Below are positions 38,405-47,480 of a stretch of DNA of 64,000 bases, in pieces. A program made the translations under genes and the position numbers. Under the pieces are notes generated by a model. That model was not told where the DNA came from. It was given only the letters and a program-made list of their open reading frames with translations, and ran no database searches. The stretch is from Gilliamella sp. Choc4-2 (GTDB lineage Bacteria; Pseudomonadota; Gammaproteobacteria; Enterobacterales; Orbaceae), in contig NZ_LZHG01000060.1 in NCBI RefSeq assembly GCF_001690355.1, forward strand, positions 124,001 to 188,000, written 5' to 3'. How positions within the stretch are numbered: the first letter of the stretch is position 1; each line of letters begins with the position of its first letter.

Positions 38405-39277
38405 CTACTTAAATCTTTCTTTTGCTGTTTTACCTATGTCAGATAAATTCCTGACGACAAAAACACCTGCATCCTGTAGTACTTTAGTTTTTTCTTCTGC
38501 AGTACCTCTATTTCCCGAAATAATAGCACCGGCGTGCCCCATCCGTTTACCCACTGGTGCAGATAACCCTGCGATATAAGCAATTACTGGTTTTGTAACA
38601 TGTTTTTTGATATATTCGGCTGCTTCTTCTTCAGCATTGCCCCCAATTTCACCTATCATTATGATAGCTTCAGTTTCAACATCTTTTTCTAACAATGCTA
38701 AAATAGTAGTAAAATTACTCCCGAGAATGGAATCACCACCAATACCAATACAAATTGACTGACCTAATCCAATATCAGTTGTTTGTTTAACCGCTTCATA
38801 AGTTAATGTTCCCGAACGAGACACAATACCTATACGGCCAGCTAAATGAATATGTGCAGGCATAATACCAATTTTACATTTATCTGGAATAATAATCCCA
38901 GGGCAATTTGGACCAATCATGATCACATCATTATTTTGTTTTAACTTTTCTTTAACAATAAGCATATCTAAAGTTGGAATACCTTCAGTAATACATACAA
39001 TCAATTTGATACCAGCATCAATTGCTTCAAGTATTGAATCTTTACCAAATGCTGCCGGGACATAAATAACACTTGCGGTTGCATTCGTTGCTTTAACTGC
39101 ATCTTTAACCGTATTAAAAACAGGTAATCCTAAATGTGTAGTTCCGCCTTTACCAGGAGTTACTCCTCCAACTAACTTCGTACCATAAGCTAAAGCTTGC
39201 TGTGAATGAAAGGTGCCCTGACTACCAGTAAATCCTTGGCAAATAACTCTGGTCTCTTCATTAACTAAAATTGACAT
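38405..39277 (-). CDS. sucD: Succinyl-CoA synthetase alpha subunit
   Basis: The start is the ATG at 39277 ([15 protein letters not shown]), which has GGAGGA about 9 bp upstream; the in-frame GTG at 39295 overlaps that site. The 290-residue subunit shows the CoA-binding [15 protein letters not shown] and GGVTPGKGG, and the phosphohistidine loop [12 protein letters not shown]. With SucC it makes ATP/GTP from succinyl-CoA, or the reverse. It ends about 100 bp before the cydA start, as in the E. coli suc-cyd arrangement. Confidence 0.96.
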   Translation of the reverse strand: MSILVNEETRVICQGFTGSQGTFHSQQALAYGTKLVGGVTPGKGGTTHLGLPVFNTVKDAVKATNATASVIYVPAAFGKDSILEAIDAGIKLIVCITEGIPTLDMLIVKEKLKQNNDVIMIGPNCPGIIIPDKCKIGIMPAHIHLAGRIGIVSRSGTLTYEAVKQTTDIGLGQSICIGIGGDSILGSNFTTILALLEKDVETEAIIMIGEIGGNAEEEAAEYIKKHVTKPVIAYIAGLSAPVGKRMGHAGAIISGNRGTAEEKTKVLQDAGVFVVRNLSDIGKTAKERFK

Positions 39278-39302
39278 ATTAACTATTTCCTCCACCCTAT
39301 TG

Positions 39303-40475
39303 TTATGCTACTGCAACTATTTTTTGAGCCGCATCCGTTAAGCTTTGTGCTGAAATAACATTCAATTTACTTTTAGCAAGAATTTTTCTGGCAAGTTCAG
39401 CATTATTTCCTTCAAGCCGAACAACTACTGGGACAGTAAGGCCATTTTCTTTAATGGCACTAATAATGCCATCAGCAATTAAATCACAACGAACGATACC
39501 CCCAAAAATATTAACTAAAATAGCTTTTACATTTTTATCGGATAGAATTAGTTTAAAGGCTTCGGTAACCCGTTCTTTTGTCGTTCCACCACCAACATCT
39601 AAAAAATTTGCTGGCTCCCCTCCATGCAGTTTAATAATATCCATAGTCGCCATTGCAAGACCAGCACCATTAACCATGCAACCAATATTACCCTCTAATG
39701 AAACATAGCTAATCCCTTGCTTTGCAGCAATAGATTCGCGTTCATCCTCTTGTGTTGTATCTCTTAAAACATTTAAATTCGGATGCCTAAATAGTGCATT
39801 ATCATCTAGAACAATTTTAGCATCTAAACAAATTAGCTCATCCGAATCAGTAATAACTAGAGGATTTACTTCTGCTAATGCAACATCATTTTCTAAAAAA
39901 AGTTTAGCGAAATTGACAAATAATTTTGCAAATTGGTTAATTAACCTTCCAGTTAAACCTAATTTAAAAGCCAGCTCATAACCTTGGTAAGTGCAAGGAC
40001 CGGTTAAAGGATCTAGTGAGATTTTATGAATTAAATGCGGAGATTTATCAGCAACACTTTCAATATCTATTCCCCCTTCAGTTGATGCCATAATAACAAC
40101 ACGTTTCAAACTACGGTCAATTACCGCCCCCAAATAGAGTTCTTTCTGGATATGAAATGCTTTTTCAATTAAAATTTTATTAACCGGTTGACCTTTAGCA
40201 GTTGTTTGGTAAGTAACAAGATATTGTCCTAGCCATTTTTCAGCAAATTGTTTTATTTCACTGAAATTTTTTGTACAAATAACGCCACCAGCCTTAGCTC
40301 TTCCTCCTGCATGCACCTGACATTTTACAGCCCAAGAGCTACTTGCAGAAGTCTGAGAAGACAGTTCAGCTAAAGTATCTTGTATTTCATCTATGGAGTT
40401 GCAAACATACCCTTCAGGTACAGGTAAATTATATTGCTTAAAAAGATATTTTGATTGATACTCATGAAGGTTCAT
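39303..40475 (-). CDS. sucC: Succinyl-CoA synthetase beta subunit
   Basis: The 390-residue ATP-grasp subunit begins [22 protein letters not shown]. It contains [29 protein letters not shown] and [32 protein letters not shown], all characteristic of SucC. It lies 25 bp upstream of sucD. In E. coli sucAB and sdhCDAB precede it; here the gene upstream is the divergent fldA, so these TCA-cycle partners are not at this locus. Confidence 0.96.
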   Translation of the reverse strand: MNLHEYQSKYLFKQYNLPVPEGYVCNSIDEIQDTLAELSSQTSASSSWAVKCQVHAGGRAKAGGVICTKNFSEIKQFAEKWLGQYLVTYQTTAKGQPVNKILIEKAFHIQKELYLGAVIDRSLKRVVIMASTEGGIDIESVADKSPHLIHKISLDPLTGPCTYQGYELAFKLGLTGRLINQFAKLFVNFAKLFLENDVALAEVNPLVITDSDELICLDAKIVLDDNALFRHPNLNVLRDTTQEDERESIAAKQGISYVSLEGNIGCMVNGAGLAMATMDIIKLHGGEPANFLDVGGGTTKERVTEAFKLILSDKNVKAILVNIFGGIVRCDLIADGIISAIKENGLTVPVVVRLEGNNAELARKILAKSKLNVISAQSLTDAAQKIVAVA

Positions 40476-40583
40476 AAAGAATTTCCGCGATTTAAGTGAA
40501 CATTAAACTTTTTATAATTTTAATTCAATATGAATAAATTGTGTAGTAAAGAATGTTTTATGTTTAATATGGTTTAATGTAAT

Positions 40584-40621
40584 TGAGAATTATTGCTGAT
40601 GACATGCGACAATGATATACT
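40584..40621 (+). promoter_or_regulatory. fldA-fur promoter with possible Fur box
   Basis: TTGCTG (40593-40598) and TATACT (40616-40621) are 17 bp apart and lie 42 bp before the fldA ATG, a good sigma-70 promoter. A 7-1-7 Fur-like sequence, TGAGAAT-T-ATTGCTG (40584-40598), overlaps the -35. Its left half matches the Fur motif in six of seven positions, its right half only partly. Autoregulation is therefore plausible but weakly supported. Confidence 0.5.
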
Positions 40622-40662
40622 CAAAAAATTGTTTTGATCGTAATTATTGTAAAGGTATAAAT

Positions 40663-41175
40663 ATGAAGCAAGTTGGTATTTTTTTTGGTAGTGACACTGG
40701 CAATACGGAAAATGTAGCTAAACAAATCCAACTCATTTTAGGCGAAGATAGAGCCCAACTTTTTGATATTGCTAAATCAACAAAAGAAAGCATAGCTCAG
40801 TTTGATTATCTTTTCTTTGGTATTCCAACTTGGTATTATGGTGAATCTCAGGCCGACTGGGATGACTTTTTCCCTAATCTAGAGCAAATTAATTTTAACG
40901 GTAAAACCGTTGCTATTTTTGGCTGTGGTGATCAAGAAGATTATGCCGAATATTTTTGTGATGCAATGGGAACCTTACGTGACATTATTACCCTAAAAGG
41001 GGCCAAAATTGTCGGAAATTGGTCCACTGAAGGTTATAGCTTTGAAGCCTCTAAAAGCTTAGTGGATAATACACATTTCGTTGGTTTAGCTATTGATGAA
41101 GATCGCCAACCCGAGTTGACAGACGAACGCATAAATACTTGGATCAAACAAGTTCAAGCCGAAATGGGAATTTAG
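40663..41175 (+). CDS. fldA: Flavodoxin FldA
   Basis: The ATG at 40663 is preceded by AAAGGT; an upstream in-frame ATG at 40612 adds 17 residues unlike any flavodoxin. The 170-residue protein has the FMN phosphate loop GSDTGNTENVAKQI (about residues 9-22) and the aromatic FMN-contact loops GIPTWYYGESQADW and GCGDQEDYAEYFCDAMG. Flavodoxin supplies low-potential electrons, for example to radical SAM enzymes and MetH. It precedes fur by 75 bp, as in E. coli. Confidence 0.96.
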   Translation: MKQVGIFFGSDTGNTENVAKQIQLILGEDRAQLFDIAKSTKESIAQFDYLFFGIPTWYYGESQADWDDFFPNLEQINFNGKTVAIFGCGDQEDYAEYFCDAMGTLRDIITLKGAKIVGNWSTEGYSFEASKSLVDNTHFVGLAIDEDRQPELTDERINTWIKQVQAEMGI

Positions 41176-41250
41176 CCTACCAAATGATTTCTTTTATTTT
41201 CCGTTAATTATTTTTATAATAACGCATATTAATATATATTGGGATGTAAT

Positions 41251-41709
41251 ATGACAAATCATGATAAAGATAATAATGCCGCGCTTAAAAGTGCGGGTTT
41301 AAAAGTTACGTTACCACGATTGAAAATTTTAGAGTTATTACGTGATCCTTCATGTCAGCATATTACAGTAGAAGATATTTATAAAAAGCTACTTGATATG
41401 GGAGAAGAAATCGGACTTGCCACTGTTTATCGTGTTTTAAATCAATTTGATGATGCAGGGATTGTTACTCGCCATAATTTTGAAGGTGGTAAAGCTGTTT
41501 TTGAACTTGCGACACAACAGCATCATGATCATTTAATTTGTTTAGATTGTGGTGAAGTATTCGAATTTCGAGACGAAATTATCAATATGAGACAAAAAGA
41601 AATTGCTGAACAATATGGTGTTAAATTAACTTTCCATAGTCTTTACCTTTATGGTCATTGCCAATCAGGCAACTGTAAAGAACACCCTGAACTTCATACA
41701 AAAAAATAA
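41251..41709 (+). CDS. fur: Ferric uptake regulator Fur
   Basis: The ATG at 41251 gives 152 residues and MTNHDKDNNAALKSAGLKVTLPRLKILELL, the Fur N-terminus. The winged-helix recognition region is IGLATVYRVLNQFDDAGIVTRHNFEGGKAVFEL. The metal sites are in HHDHLICLDCGEVFEF and the later HCQSGNC. Fur represses iron uptake genes with Fe2+ as co-repressor. A strong intrinsic terminator begins one base before the end of its stop codon. Confidence 0.96.
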   Translation: MTNHDKDNNAALKSAGLKVTLPRLKILELLRDPSCQHITVEDIYKKLLDMGEEIGLATVYRVLNQFDDAGIVTRHNFEGGKAVFELATQQHHDHLICLDCGEVFEFRDEIINMRQKEIAEQYGVKLTFHSLYLYGHCQSGNCKEHPELHTKK

Positions 41710-41730
41710 GCCTATTCCAATAGGCTTTTT
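41708..41730 (+). terminator. fur terminator
   Basis: AAGCCTATT / AATAGGCTT with a CC loop (41708-41727) is followed by TTT and a pyrimidine run. The first bases overlap the fur stop codon. Confidence 0.9.
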
Positions 41731-41779
41731 CCTTCTTTAAAATATAAATCTTTAGTTTATCTTTTAGGTTAGTAATTAC

Positions 41780-42322
41780 ATGAAACAACTTTTGAATTTT
41801 ATTCCTCTTGTTTTCTTTTTTGTGTTTTTGACAATGTATGATGTTTTTGTTGGTGTACAAGCATTGATGATATCAGCAACTGTCTCTTTTCTTATCATAC
41901 TTATTATTTACAGAAAGCTAGATAAAATAGAATTGATATCTTATTTGATGATTATTATTTTTGGCGGATTTACACTCTATACACGAGAACCAAATATAAT
42001 TAAATGGAAAGTAACAATTATTAACTTTTTATTCGCCTCAGCATTACTAATTGGCAAGTTTATTTTCAAGAAAAATCTACTTCAACAAATGTTAGGCAAA
42101 GAAATACAGCTTGATATGCTTATTTGGAACAGGTTAAATACATTATGGATAGCATTTTTTATATTATGCGGCATAGTTAGCTTATTTGCAACCTACTATA
42201 CAACAGATGATTTTTTTTGGATATTTAAAGTATTTATATTACCAATTATATCATTGTTATTATCATTAATTTCAGGTATTTATATCTATAAAAATATGAA
42301 AAAAGATATAGATAACAAATAA
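41780..42322 (+). CDS. yciB: Inner-membrane septation protein A family (YciB)
   Basis: The 180-residue protein has five to six spans and the family features NFIPLVFFFVFLTMYDVFVGVQALM, FGGFTLYTREPNIIKWKVTIINFLFA and NRLNTLWIAFFILCGIVSLF. YciB acts in cell-envelope synthesis and interacts with division and elongation proteins. It precedes yciA; in E. coli the two are also adjacent. The hydrophilic C-terminus IYKNMKKDIDNK is divergent. Confidence 0.92.
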   Translation: MKQLLNFIPLVFFFVFLTMYDVFVGVQALMISATVSFLIILIIYRKLDKIELISYLMIIIFGGFTLYTREPNIIKWKVTIINFLFASALLIGKFIFKKNLLQQMLGKEIQLDMLIWNRLNTLWIAFFILCGIVSLFATYYTTDDFFWIFKVFILPIISLLLSLISGIYIYKNMKKDIDNK

Positions 42323-42349
42323 AATAACATAATTTGGAGCTTTCAAAAA

Positions 42350-42808
42350 ATGAAACAAAACACAGACATTCCAAAAGGGCAATTAGTACTAAGAACACTT
42401 GCTATGCCCGCAGATACCAATCCTCATGGTCATATCTTTGGTGGTTGGATAATGTCACAAATGGATCTTGCTGGTGGGATATTATCAAAAGAAATAGCCA
42501 AAAATCGCGTTGTGACCATTAATGCTAGCAGCATCACATTTTATAAACCAGCTATGGTTGGCGATGTTGTCTGTTGTTATGCGCGTTGCATCAAGACGGG
42601 GAAAACATCGATAACAATTGGTATAGAAGTATGGGTAAAAAAATTAGTTGATACTGGTAATATGACACAACGCTTTTGTATTACTGATGCTGAATTTACT
42701 TATGTTTCAGTTGATAAACATAATAAATCTAAACCATTACCAGAGATCTTTCAAAATTATGATTGTACGAAAGATTCAATTAATAAATTAAATCTTAGTG
42801 ATAGTTAA
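42350..42808 (+). CDS. yciA: Acyl-CoA thioesterase YciA
   Basis: The 152-residue hotdog protein has the YciA active-site segment PADTNPHGHIFGGWIMSQMDLAGG with the catalytic Asp, and VVTINASSITFYKPAMVGDVVCCYA. YciA hydrolyses many acyl-CoA thioesters and is part of a membrane-homeostasis cluster with yciB and cls. A Shine-Dalgarno GGAGC precedes the ATG. cls begins 6 bp after its stop. Confidence 0.95.
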   Translation: MKQNTDIPKGQLVLRTLAMPADTNPHGHIFGGWIMSQMDLAGGILSKEIAKNRVVTINASSITFYKPAMVGDVVCCYARCIKTGKTSITIGIEVWVKKLVDTGNMTQRFCITDAEFTYVSVDKHNKSKPLPEIFQNYDCTKDSINKLNLSDS

Positions 42809-42813
42809 TAAAT

Positions 42814-44277
42814 ATGCAATTTTCCTCATTTCATGCATTAATAAGTACTCTTATATTTCTTGTTTATTGGTTGATTATTGTTGCGACAACATTACGTGTA
42901 GTTTTTAAGCGCAGACCAACAACTTATGTTATTGCATGGATGTTGGTAATTTATATTTTACCTATCGTTGGAGTGATTCTTTATTTTGCACTTGGCGAAA
43001 CCCATTTAGGACAACAAAGAGTTAAACGCTCACAAAAAATGCGTCCAACTATCGTAAAATTTATCAATAGATTAAGTGACTTTCCTAATATTTTTACTAA
43101 TAATGTTAGTGCTGTCAGTAAACCAATTTTTCAGCTTTGTAAACATCAAACTGGTCTTGATGGAATTAATGGTAATCATATCGAATTACTCAGTGACACA
43201 GATAGCATTTTTGATCGTTTAATTGAAGATATAAATAAAGCGACTTCGAATATTGAGATGGTATTTTATATATGGAATGAAGGTGGACGAGCTAATGATG
43301 TTGAACAAGCACTGATTCAAGCAACTAAACGCGGAGTAATTTGCCGCTTAATGATTGATTCAGCGGGAAGTAGGCATTTTATTAGAACCAGTGCAAGTAA
43401 AAGAATGCGTGAAGCCGGAATTATCATTATCGAAGCCTTGCAAGTCAACTTACTTCGATTTATGTTTAGGCGCTTAGATCTGCGTCAACATCGTAAAGTT
43501 GCGATTATTGATAACTATATATCTTATACGGGTAGTATGAATATTGTCGATCCTCGTTTCTTTAAACAAAATAAACATGTAGGTGAATGGGTTGATATTA
43601 TGGTCAGAATGAGTGGACCGGTTACTACTTTAATGGGGGCTATCTACGCAAGTGATTGGGTGTTAGAAACAGGAAACTATTTAGCATTACCTCAAATAAC
43701 TGATTTTGCCGAACCACCAGAAGATAAAAAACACATTATGCAATTGATAGCTTCAGGTCCAGGATACATGGAAAACATGATCCACCAAGCATTATTAACT
43801 GCGATCTATTCAGCACAAGAACAAATCATTTTTACCACACCTTATTTAGTGCCAAGTGACGATATTTTACATGCTGTATGCACAGCTGCCCAGAGAGGTG
43901 TTGAGGTTATTATCATCATTCCTAAAAAGAATGACTCTCTTATGGTGAAATGGGCTAGTCGCGCATTTTTTTCTGAATTATTAGAGGGCGGAGTAAAACT
44001 TTACCAATTCAATGATAATTTATTGCATACCAAAAGTGTACTAATTGATAATCAGTTAAGCCTTGTAGGCACCGTTAATTTAGATATGCGGAGTTTATGG
44101 CTTAATTTTGAAATTACTGCAGTTATAGATGATGCCGAATTCGCCAAATCACTCTCTCAACTCTTACAAAAATACTTATCACAATCGGATGAAATAACTT
44201 TTGATGACTGGAAAAAACGCCCCATTTGGCAACATATAGTAGAACGCCTTTTTTATTTTTTTGCACCACTTCTTTGA
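42814..44277 (+). CDS. clsA: Cardiolipin synthase A
   Basis: The 487-residue phospholipase D-family enzyme has two N-terminal spans (about residues 8-28 and 38-60) and two HKD motifs. The first is in LRQHRKVAIIDNYISYTGSMNI and the second in LLHTKSVLIDNQLSLVGTVNLD. It condenses two phosphatidylglycerols to cardiolipin in the inner membrane. Length is the E. coli ClsA value to within a residue or two. It ends the yciB-yciA-cls unit; the gap to cpdA contains an 8-bp tandem repeat. Confidence 0.95.
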   Translation: MQFSSFHALISTLIFLVYWLIIVATTLRVVFKRRPTTYVIAWMLVIYILPIVGVILYFALGETHLGQQRVKRSQKMRPTIVKFINRLSDFPNIFTNNVSAVSKPIFQLCKHQTGLDGINGNHIELLSDTDSIFDRLIEDINKATSNIEMVFYIWNEGGRANDVEQALIQATKRGVICRLMIDSAGSRHFIRTSASKRMREAGIIIIEALQVNLLRFMFRRLDLRQHRKVAIIDNYISYTGSMNIVDPRFFKQNKHVGEWVDIMVRMSGPVTTLMGAIYASDWVLETGNYLALPQITDFAEPPEDKKHIMQLIASGPGYMENMIHQALLTAIYSAQEQIIFTTPYLVPSDDILHAVCTAAQRGVEVIIIIPKKNDSLMVKWASRAFFSELLEGGVKLYQFNDNLLHTKSVLIDNQLSLVGTVNLDMRSLWLNFEITAVIDDAEFAKSLSQLLQKYLSQSDEITFDDWKKRPIWQHIVERLFYFFAPLL

Positions 44278-44306
44278 TATTTATAAATTAAAAACAAATA
44301 TGCATT

Positions 44307-44370
44307 GTTTTTTAGTTTTTTAGTTTTTTAGTTTTTTAGTTTTTTAGTTTTTTAGTTTTTTAGTTTTTTA
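44307..44370. repeat. 8-bp tandem repeat, eight copies of GTTTTTTA
   Basis: G occurs every 8 bp from 44307 to 44371 with the identical unit GTTTTTTA repeated eight times without variation. The last copy contains the cpdA stop codon (TAA on the minus strand, 44368-44370). On the minus strand each unit carries TAA, so slippage cannot extend CpdA. Such perfect octamers are prone to copy-number change. It may also act as a T-rich end for the cls transcript. Confidence 0.97.
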
Positions 44371-45198
44371 GTAACCATTTTGTGACAGATCAGGTTTAAA
44401 ATGATTGTTATGAATACGATAAACATTTGTCTGAATCGAACCATCAATATTAAGTACAATTTCACGCCATCCAGGTGCATCATCGCTTGATAGCTGAAAG
44501 TCATAACTTCCTGGTTTGAATTGCACACATGTTGAAGGAGTAGAAAATGCTAAACAGTTATGCCATATATACTTTTTATTTTGATGTATATGTCCCCAAC
44601 CTAGCCCTTTTATTTTAGGATTGTTTTGAATAATTTGTTCTAATTTATCGCTATTTTTTAAAATATGCTGATCCAACCAATTGCAGCCAGATTTGATAGG
44701 ATGATGATGCAAAAAAACAAGTACTTCTCTATCTGGATAACTTTGTAATGCGTTTTTAAAAAAATTAAGTTCCGATTTAGACAAAAAACCATAAGCACAC
44801 CCCATGACTTGGCTGTTTAATAAAACAATTAACCATTTATCACCCAATAGTACTATTTTATTGCTAGCAAGTTGATAATTAGAAAAAACATCTTGCATAA
44901 AAATATAATTATCATGATTTCCAGCCAACCATACACAAGGTGTATTAAATTTCCTTATATTTGTTGCAAAACGAATATAAGCTTCTTTTGAGCCATCTTG
45001 CACAAAGTCACCTGTTGCCACAATTAAATCAAATATTTTATTTCGACGCTTAATTTCAGTGATAACCGATGAAAAACTTGCGTTTGAATTAACTCCTAAT
45101 AATACATTATTATCCTTGGAAAAAAGATGAGTATCAGTAATATGTAATATATTACTGTAATTCTTATTTCGGTTAGAAAGCTGTAAAAAAGACGCCAA
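44368..45198 (-). CDS. cpdA: 3',5'-cyclic AMP phosphodiesterase CpdA
   Basis: The 276-residue calcineurin-like phosphoesterase has the class III phosphodiesterase metal motifs in order: ITDTHLF, VATGDFVQDGS, WLAGNHDN, LHHHPI and GWGHIHQ. Length matches E. coli CpdA. It degrades cAMP and so tunes CRP-dependent transcription; a perfect CRP site is present elsewhere in this window. In E. coli it is in the nudF-yqiB-cpdA cluster; yqiB is missing here. The stop codon lies inside an octamer repeat. Confidence 0.93.
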   Translation of the reverse strand: MASFLQLSNRNKNYSNILHITDTHLFSKDNNVLLGVNSNASFSSVITEIKRRNKIFDLIVATGDFVQDGSKEAYIRFATNIRKFNTPCVWLAGNHDNYIFMQDVFSNYQLASNKIVLLGDKWLIVLLNSQVMGCAYGFLSKSELNFFKNALQSYPDREVLVFLHHHPIKSGCNWLDQHILKNSDKLEQIIQNNPKIKGLGWGHIHQNKKYIWHNCLAFSTPSTCVQFKPGSYDFQLSSDDAPGWREIVLNIDGSIQTNVYRIHNNHFKPDLSQNGY

Positions 45199-45336
45199 AA
45201 TTTACCTCAACCTTCTGTTAAATTATATTAATGCTTAATGATATTCACGATAAATTGTAACATTATAATCGATTATAATATTTTATTATAAAACCAAGTA
45301 TATTTATTAAGTGTAAATGCGACCATTAATAATAAA

Positions 45337-45966
45337 CTATTTCCATTCATTTTTTAATAAAATATGGTTAAGTTGCAACCATTGAAGTGCAATAATTGAT
45401 GCTGCATTATTGATAATTCCATTTTCAACCCATTGGTAAGCCTTTTCTCTACTAATAACATGCACTTTAATATCTTCATTTTCTTCAGCAAGTCCATGAA
45501 TACCACTTGCTGTTGATGAATCCACTTCGCCAACTATAATATGTAATTTTTCTGTTAAACCGCCTGGAGAAGCTAAATAACTAATTATAGGCTTACAACG
45601 ACCAATTGAAATACCAGCTTCTTCCATCGCTTCACGCCTTGCAACATCTTCATAGGATTCATTTTTATGATCCATCATTCCTGCAATTAACTCTAGCAGC
45701 CATGGGCTCTGTTGCGTTTCTATAGCCGCAATACGAATTTGCTCAATCATTACTACTTTATCGCGCTTAGCATCGTACGCTAACAATACTACAGCATGCC
45801 CACGCTCTAAAATTTCTCTTGAGACTTCTTCACTAATTGAACCATCAAATTGACGGTATTTAAAACGATATTCAAATAACGAAAAAAAGCCTTTATATAA
45901 AAGACGTTTAGTTAAATTAAATACGTCTTTGTTGTCAAAAAGGATTGGATTATTCTTAATTTTCAT
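45337..45966 (-). CDS. nudF: ADP-ribose pyrophosphatase NudF
   Basis: The start is the ATG at 45966, with Shine-Dalgarno GAGGGGG; the in-frame TTG upstream overlaps it. The 209-residue Nudix hydrolase is close to E. coli NudF, including RRFNG-like QFDGSISEEVSREILERGHAVVLL, YLASPGGLTEKLHIIVGEVD and ASIIALQWLQLNH. The Nudix box reads G-X6-E-X7-REAMEEAGI, one residue longer than the canonical G-X5-E spacing. It cleaves ADP-ribose to AMP and ribose-5-phosphate. It is divergent from tolC, as in E. coli. Confidence 0.94.
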   Translation of the reverse strand: MKIKNNPILFDNKDVFNLTKRLLYKGFFSLFEYRFKYRQFDGSISEEVSREILERGHAVVLLAYDAKRDKVVMIEQIRIAAIETQQSPWLLELIAGMMDHKNESYEDVARREAMEEAGISIGRCKPIISYLASPGGLTEKLHIIVGEVDSSTASGIHGLAEENEDIKVHVISREKAYQWVENGIINNAASIIALQWLQLNHILLKNEWK

Positions 45967-46105
45967 ATGCCCCCTCAATTTTAGGTTGAATTTTAATAAA
46001 AAGTGCGAATAGCGAATAAACTATGCTTACTATATCTTAATTATCTGTTAAAATTATATAAATGAGAATGCTACTATATTTTAATGTTTTTTAAAGAGAA
46101 AATTA

Positions 46106-47440
46106 ATGAAAAAAACTTTAACCTTTCTAATCGGCTTAGCCTTAAGCCAATCTGTATTTGCCGAAAATTTGGTACAGGTTTATGAACAAGCTAAGGAAAC
46201 CAATCCTGATTTGCGCAGTTCATTAGCTGAAAAAGATAAGGCATATTCAGCAATTTCAGGATCGCGTGCAAGTTTACTTCCACAAATTGGTCTAAATGCT
46301 TCTTATGGTGTTACGCATGGTCGTCGAGATAGCAGTGGCGTTAAAACTAAAAGCGGCAATTTATACCAATTGACCTTAACACAAAGTATTTTCGATTATT
46401 CGAATTGGAAAGTTCTAGACATAACCAAAAAGCAAGCTTCCATCGCTGACATCGCTTACCAATATCAAGGTCAAACATTGATATTAAATACATCTGTCGC
46501 TTACTTTAATGTATTAAAAGCACTTGATGCATTAAGTTTTATTGATGCACAAAAAAAAGCCATTGGGCGCCAATTAGAGCAAACTCGCCAACAGCATCAA
46601 GTTGGTTTAGTTGCAATTACTGATGTACAAAATGCCCAAGCAAATTACGATCTTACTGTTGCGCAACAAGTTAATGCTTTAAATGATTTAAACAATGCTC
46701 TCGAATATTTACGTCAAGTAAGTGGTCGCTTTTATTCTAAATTGGCTACCGTTGATCCTAAAACGTTCCAAGCGGTTGCACCAACTCAAATTAGCACTTT
46801 GTTAAAACAATCTGAAATATCTAATCTCAATCTATTAACAATGAAATTAAATCAAGATATTGCGCGTGAGCAAATTAAGCTTGCTCAAGCGGGGCATCTA
46901 CCTACTGCTAATTTAAATGCTTCAACCAATTTAAACAAAAATGATCGATATGGTAGCAATAGCACGCATACTAAGTCATATTCAGGAAATAATTATGTAG
47001 GGATTAACTTAAATATGCCTATTTTTTCTGGTGGTGCTACTATGTCAAAAGTTGATCAAGCACAACATAATTTTGTTAGTTTTAGCGAAAAACTGGAAAG
47101 TACTAATCGAAATGTAATCAACCAAGTACGTTCTTCATACAATAATATTTCTTCATCAATCAGTGCTATTAAAGCTTACCAACAAGCTGTTATTTCAGCT
47201 GAAAGTTCATTAGAAGCAACAACATCAGGATACCAAGTAGGAACACGAACTATCGTTGATGTATTAAATGCAACTACACAACTTTATAGTTCTAAAAGAA
47301 ATTTATCAGATGCAAAATATAACTATTTAACTAGTTTGTTACAACTGAAATATGCTGTTGGTACATTAACAGCTGATGATCTTGTCACACTAAATAACAT
47401 GCTTGGTAATGAAGTTGGTACCTTGGTAACAATTAAATAA
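46106..47440 (+). CDS. tolC: Outer-membrane efflux channel TolC
   Basis: The 444-residue protein has a signal peptide (MKKTLTFLIGLALSQSVFA) and the two structural repeats of TolC. Each has a beta-barrel part (LTLTQSIFDYSNWKVLDI; GINLNMPIFSGGATMSKV) followed by long coiled-coil helices, with AITDVQNAQANYDLTVAQQ and RTIVDVLNATTQLYSSKRNL at equivalent positions. It forms the trimeric exit duct for RND, MFS and ABC exporters and for type I secretion. The C-terminal tail of E. coli TolC is lacking. A bulged-stem terminator follows. Confidence 0.95.
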   Translation: MKKTLTFLIGLALSQSVFAENLVQVYEQAKETNPDLRSSLAEKDKAYSAISGSRASLLPQIGLNASYGVTHGRRDSSGVKTKSGNLYQLTLTQSIFDYSNWKVLDITKKQASIADIAYQYQGQTLILNTSVAYFNVLKALDALSFIDAQKKAIGRQLEQTRQQHQVGLVAITDVQNAQANYDLTVAQQVNALNDLNNALEYLRQVSGRFYSKLATVDPKTFQAVAPTQISTLLKQSEISNLNLLTMKLNQDIAREQIKLAQAGHLPTANLNASTNLNKNDRYGSNSTHTKSYSGNNYVGINLNMPIFSGGATMSKVDQAQHNFVSFSEKLESTNRNVINQVRSSYNNISSSISAIKAYQQAVISAESSLEATTSGYQVGTRTIVDVLNATTQLYSSKRNLSDAKYNYLTSLLQLKYAVGTLTADDLVTLNNMLGNEVGTLVTIK

Positions 47441-47448
47441 TTATTTAG

Positions 47449-47480
47449 AAATAAAGGGCGATTAAATCGCCTTTATTTTT
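47449..47480 (+). terminator. tolC terminator
   Basis: AAATAAAGGGCGAT pairs with ATCGCCTTTATTT with a single bulged G, starting 9 bp after the tolC stop, and runs into T5. Confidence 0.88.
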
